Positions 59,331-64,000 of a DNA stretch of 64,000 nucleotides are shown here, in pieces (position 1 is the first letter of the stretch; every line of letters begins with the position of its first letter). The stretch lies in the NCBI GenBank assembly GCA_015680685.1, contig MNCI01017913.1, forward strand, positions 725,465 through 789,464, written 5' to 3'. Position numbers and translations under genes: made by a program. The notes under the pieces are model-generated. The model was not told where the DNA came from. It did not search any database and saw nothing but the letters and a program-made list of their open reading frames with translations. This DNA is from Gnetum montanum. Lineage: Eukaryota; Streptophyta; Gnetopsida; Gnetales; Gnetaceae.

Positions 59331-61877
59331 CAGCATGGAATCAATCAGATACCACATGACTAAGCAAAACAATATGGATCCTAGGCAGTATTTGGTTTAA
59401 AGAGGACTTAAAGGAATTAGGTACAAAGGGATATGGAGAAGTAGGGTTGCCAACCGCATGTGTATATGAGGGATTAGGTGGACTTCTGGGTTGGAAAAAT
59501 GATCTTTTTCATGTTCTATTCTTTGAACCACTTAGTTGATGAACCAGTTGTAGATTAATGACCCTAGTAGTGTTGTGTTGTTGTGGTTGGGATGGAAATT
59601 CACCTTGCATAGATGGAGTAGGTGGTAGTTGTGTTGAGGATGGAGGAACATGTGTAGGAACAAGAGAAGGATATGGGTAAAAGGTGGTAGTTTGATAATA
59701 GTTAGGAGGGTAGTAGTGAGGTTGGAAAGTAGAAACATGATTGGAAGAGTCACATGGAGATAGGGGTTACTCAATTTAATACCCATATGGATCAATTTGT
59801 CTGTAAGGATATTGTTGCCTTGGTGGTGCCAGCACCCATGACTGTGGTTGCTCCCACTATTGGTACGACTTGTATGGTTGTGGTGGAGTTGCACTTGGAT
59901 AATACTATTGTTGCTGATGGAATATCCTAGGATTGCCTTGAGGATAAGGAAATCTTCTAGGTGTTTGTTGTTGTGATAGTCATGGATTTAAAGCGTACAC
60001 CCCAAACTCTTATAAGTGCGACACAATGGGGGGAAACATCTTTTATGATGTTCATAATCATAGATGTCACATTCACCATCATCATCTAATTTAGTTCCTA
60101 CAACTTCCTCTACTGTAGCAATCCTACCCTTACCTCTTTCATTAGTATGTTCATCTTCCTTACATCTCCTACGATCACGATCACTACCTTGTTCTTTAGA
60201 TTCTTTAGCAATTTTTAGGATAGCGTGAAATTAGTTATCCATGGAGTTCGATAACTGATCAACCTTTGCCAAAATTTCAAAGGTAAATTTTTGAAGTAGC
60301 AAGGTTTTTTAGTTCACCACATCATCAAGTGCTAATTCCTCCTCACTATCACAAAGTTGAACCTCCCTCTTGTGAATCAAAGGATTATGGTTACATTCTT
60401 CTATACTTTCATGTTTTCTAAACTCTTCTTCTTCTTTCGCTACTTGCTTAATCAATTGTTGAATCTAATGGGTTCTTAATTTTGACAATTGCCCTTGGGC
60501 GTAGACACTAAGAGTTCTCTTCATTTCTAATCAAAGCTTGTCTATAATATGATGAAGTTGTTCTAGTTGAGAATAACCATGGATAGGACATTTGTGCAAT
60601 AAGAAATAGTATCAACCCATGGTAACATCCAAGGAGTTATGTGTTCCTTGTTTCCATTCTTGGATTTGCCTCCTCAACTTGGACACTTAGGAGCATATTT
60701 GATATTTGTTATTGAAAAATTTGAGCATTGTACTCCACCATCTAATAGATTCTGGTTTTAAGGATTGGTACTAGTTTTTTGCTTCTTTAATGAGTGTCCT
60801 AGGGAACAATGTAAGCATTTGCCACTCATTTTCTATATTTTGCAAGGCACATGCATCTTGGAAAGCTTGAAGATGGTTCTATGAATCTGAGTAACATCCC
60901 CCTTTGAACCTAGGGATATTATTCATGTCTAGCCTCTTTATCCAACTATCCTTTACATGCCTTGTGAAAATTCTCACTACCTCTGCTATGTTCAACATAC
61001 TCTAGGTAGAAAGCATAGGCTCATTGAGAGCATGATTTTAATACCTACAATGCCCTTTGCTACCTCTTAATTCATGGTGACAGGTCTCTCTTGAATGCTA
61101 GTGCCCTTGGTCTTAACTTACTTGATGGTCCCTTCGATCATCTTAATCCCATTGGTCACCTCCTTCAAGATTGCACCTCCTACAGTTCCATGCAGAGCCA
61201 AAAGAGGAAGAAGATGACAATGAAGGTGAAGAGGAAGGAGGACTAGCACCATCACAATGTTTACTACCCCCTCTTTAGTGATTGTGGCCATAATCATGAT
61301 CTTGTTTCTTGTTTGCATCCTTGCCCTCACTTTTCTCCTTAGATCCTCCTTTGTCATTGGATCCATTTTTGCTAGAACCTGAGTTATGGATTATGCATTA
61401 CAGGTTCTAGTTTTGAACTCCTTCACCAAAGTCAAAGAGAGAAATTTCACTAAATGAAAAATCCCTAGAGAAGGATTCTCCACCATCTTTTTGGTATAGT
61501 AGGTGTGGGAAATCATTGAACCACTTCCCATTCACAGATTCATAGTGTTGCTCTAGTTGTCAATCCCTTAGATGTTGTGCCTTAGTGGGATGATAATCCC
61601 TAGCATCACTATCTTGCACAACATACTCAGCATGAAGTCCTTGGAGACCAAAATGCATAAGAGTTTGTTGGAGTATCATTGAAACATATTGATTGGGTGG
61701 CAACATAATGTTACAGTTTATGTCTTCCCACTATAGTAGCTCATCTTGGTATAGGATAAAGGTGAAATTAGGTACACACTTATGAAGATGAACATATAGG
61801 ACTCTGTATTGTTGGGGCACTTGCTGATGTACTCTGTCATGCTTGGGTAGAGAATCAATCCTATGAGAAGAAGACAT
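59331..61877 (-). pseudogene. E3 gag
   Basis: Start at 61877 (MSSSHRIDSLPKHD) with the shared NFTFILYQDELLQW and IMLPPNQYVS blocks. The capsid lies around 60990-60400 in broken frames. The zinc knuckle at about 60066-60024 reads CDIYDYEHHKRCFP, so its second Cys is Tyr. A Gln/His/Pro-rich tail lies at 59894-59532. Confidence 0.72.
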
Positions 61878-62017
61878 CTTGTGTTACAAAATAAAAAACA
61901 TAGTGTGCTTTTTAAAATTGTTGTAGTTATTTTAAAGTATGATATGACTCTAGGGTTTGTTCTAATGATCTTGAATAAATTTTCACTAATCCTAGATAGC
62001 ACACATAACAGCTCAAA

Positions 62018-62036
62018 GTCCCCAGCAACAATGCCA
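62018..62036 (-). promoter_or_regulatory. E3 primer-binding site, tRNA-Asp type
   Basis: The minus strand reads TGGCATTGTTGCTGGGGAC one base after the LTR, a mutated Asp-type site. Confidence 0.8.
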
Positions 62037-62037
62037 A

Positions 62038-62899
62038 TGATGAGTGGCAAGCTACCCCTACGCCAAACTATATGAATCAAAAGTGTTCATGCATGATCCA
62101 ATCAAATTTTGTAGACCTTAAGTACACTAGTTCTAAGACATGAAATCTAATCGTGACAATTGTTGTCTTCTCAACTACACTTGTGGAGCTTAATTGTATG
62201 GTTAAGTGTAATTAAGGTATATGATTTTTATCATTTTGTATTTTATTTGTCTATGATTAAGAACAATTTGAAACTTAATTTATGAATCAATTTAACTAAT
62301 CTAATTGTTAGCTAATAACTAACTATCCTAACATAAGTATTCGATTCCACTTTCTGTGCACATCTTGAACACATATAACACTACTGAGTTATCAAACATT
62401 AAGCATTGCTGGGATTACCAAGGGCCATACACATGTTTGAAGCAGTTGTACTTATGTGCTTAATTAATTGCTATTTAATCGAACTAGCTTACTTTAGCTT
62501 AATTACTTGGAAGCATAAAAGGAAATTGCATAAAACATTAAATGCATAAATAAAATATTTAAGCTAGCCAAGGTGTTGCAAGGTTTGACTAGAAAGCTTG
62601 TCTTTATTGCCACACATACTATTGTGCTTAGGTATAACAGTGCTTGAACAAAGATCTATACACCCAAGGACTCCTGCTATGGGCACTTTGGAAAATATTC
62701 TAACTCTAGAGAAAACAAATTGCAAGAGCTCTACTATGCTATGAAAAAAATTATCTGGAAACCATGTGCCGAAGTGCTATATTTATAGGCTAGCACATAC
62801 CCTATGATATCGAATATTCAACATCGCATCTTGGGGCTTGATGTCAGGTATCTGACATTGTGGCTCCAATATTGGAGCCCAACAAAACATGTTCCATCA
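62038..62899 (-). repeat. E3 5' LTR
   Basis: TGATGAG...TCCATCA on plus. TATA box (TATAAAT, minus) at 62781-62787. U3 palindromes: GGCTCCAATATTGGAGCC (62862-62879, perfect) and ATGTCAGGTATCTGACAT (62841-62858, stem of 7). Confidence 0.9.
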
Positions 62900-63200
62900 C
62901 TTGGTGATCTCTTGAGCCATCTGGGGTTTAAGTGAGGAACTTAGTTTTAGTGTTTTCTCCTCATCATTGTTTGTCATGATAGGGACCTCAATAAGAAAAT
63001 ACTTAGTGATGTCATTGCTCTTAAGATTAAGAATTTTAACTATGTAATCTGGCCACTCAAGGGACTTCTCTATCAAGGGTACATGGTCAAAAAGGCTCTT
63101 GGGTTTAAGATCTAGGTAATTAAGGTTAACGAATCATTCAACATCATGATAGGGTCCACCCAGGTTCAAAGGTAGGTTGAATTATGCCCATGAATTCATA
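62900..63200 (-). pseudogene. Unrecognised coding relic
   Basis: The minus strand from about 63126 reads NLNYLDLKPKSLFDHV, then EKSLEWPDYIVKILNLKS and ITKYFLIEVPI, about 65 residues without a stop, preceded by LEYEFMGIIQPTFEPG in another register. The composition is protein-like and the amphipathic spacing regular, but I do not recognise the family. It may be the gag or env-like part of a further element into which E3 inserted. Confidence 0.4.
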
Positions 63201-64000
63201 TTCTAGTCTTGCATATTAACCAAAAGCATATTAAGTGGCATCTATGTGATACATTTTGCTAACCAATATTAAGACAATGCAAAACAATATAGTAACAAAA
63301 TACCATGAAGCATGACAATGTCAAAATATAGTGAAACAAGGTGCAATAAGACTAAGCAATGTTATAAATGATAAAAATTAATAACAAACAATATCCAATT
63401 ACATTAAATGATGTCAAATGGTATCAAACAAGGCTAAGAAATGTCCAATAATGCAAAAAATGATGCAAAATGATATAAAATAATATCAAATGATTTCAAA
63501 ATGAGGCGAAACATGGTCAAATGATGTAGAGATTATGCAAGATGATGTCAAATAATGAAAAATGATAGCAAATGATGTTGAAATGATACAAAATGATATC
63601 AAATGAGATCAAATGATGTTGACTTGATCAAACTAGGTTAACTAAGGTTGAACAAGTTTCAAAATAGTATAATTAATAATATTTTTTATCTTGGGGTCTT
63701 ATTATTGGAATAATAAAAAATATAATGAACATAGGTGAAAATAGGTGAAAACAAGTTGCAAATTATCAAAATAGGCAAAAAGCTAAAGAACATAAGTTGT
63801 AAACTCTTAAAATTAGCAAAACGCTAGAGAAAACAAGTTTTAAAGTGTTAAAAAAATAGAAAAACTAGAGAATATAGGTTATATATTTTCTAAATAATAA
63901 AAAATCAAAAGAAATAGCAAGATATTGTAAAATAGAAGAAAATCTTATGAAAATTAGTAGTAAACTGCTAGAAAAGTGGGTTTTTGTGGTAAAAATAATT
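63200..64000. repeat. AT-rich degenerate repeats (AATGAT-N-TCAAATGAT)
   Basis: From 63240 to 63640 the sequence is a succession of diverged ATGAT(G/A)TCAA / AAAATGATG units of about 12-20 bp. From 63660 on AAAATAGG(T/C)GAAA and AAACTAGAGAA units recur about every 60 bp. No gene seen. Confidence 0.55.

Larger units (their letters stand above)
34403..62899 (-). mobile_element. E3: Athila-like element with gag, protease, RT, RNase H and integrase, split by a Tat-like insertion
   Basis: The minus-strand order is 5' LTR (62899-62038), tRNA-Asp-type primer site, gag (61877), protease (near 59250), RT with FMDD (57920), RNase H, integrase (56454), long 3' UTR and a truncated 3' LTR (34597-34403). 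The FMDDFS active-site context and Asp primer place it in the Athila lineage. Removing the nested 19.25 kb leaves about 9.2 kb. The 3' LTR keeps only its U3 end, so a deletion joined it to E4. All reading frames are damaged. Confidence 0.88.

Overview
The window is repeat-rich nuclear DNA from a seed plant with a large genome. It holds Ty3/gypsy elements (Athila-like, Tat-like and chromovirus), Ty1/copia elements and an L1-type LINE, all of plant type. Reading frames are decayed, introns have plant-like GT-AG borders, and the scaffold contains a 344-base N run and two single Ns. The species cannot be read from the sequence. I see no host single-copy gene, rRNA or tRNA gene, CRISPR array or bacterial feature.

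Layout. 1-599 is the end of a Tat-like LTR with a 4 x 49-bp palindrome-bearing tandem array. 600-6263 is a minus-strand, Athila-like gag-protease element (E1). 6290-8520 is a decayed LINE. 8521-11640 is AT-rich relic DNA. From about 11640 to 32748 lies a minus-strand chromovirus opened by successive insertions. Its 3' LTR holds a copia solo LTR (12589-27756). That holds a copia element with both LTRs (13293-27227), which in turn holds a complete minus-strand gag-only element (E2, 16486-22431) and a Tat-like solo LTR (22939-25267). Target-site duplications (TSDs) support every layer inside the chromovirus.

The right half has a plus-strand Athila-like 5' fragment (E4, 32749-34402). It abuts a minus-strand Athila-like element with gag, protease, RT and integrase (E3, 34403-62899). 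E3 is split by a 19.25-kb plus-strand Tat-like element (35318-54568, TSD GCAGG) with dual RNase H domains. The last 1.1 kb is unclassified.

The most interesting part is the Tat-like element. Between its protease (ending 41383) and its RT (starting near 47.9 kb) lies a 5-kb antisense gene that still has consensus introns. Its product includes an FCP1/NIF-phosphatase-like segment, a segment like plant transposon-associated proteins, a basic segment and a helical charged segment. Antisense placement would let its introns survive the element's own RNA stage. A second theme is that unrelated LTR families here carry arrays of family-specific short palindromes upstream of the LTR TATA box.

Gene cooperation: the only complete autonomous domain sets are those of E3, the chromovirus and the Tat-like element. 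All carry stops, frameshifts or lost catalytic residues. E1, E2 and the copia element lack pol and must have depended on relatives for reverse transcription and integration.
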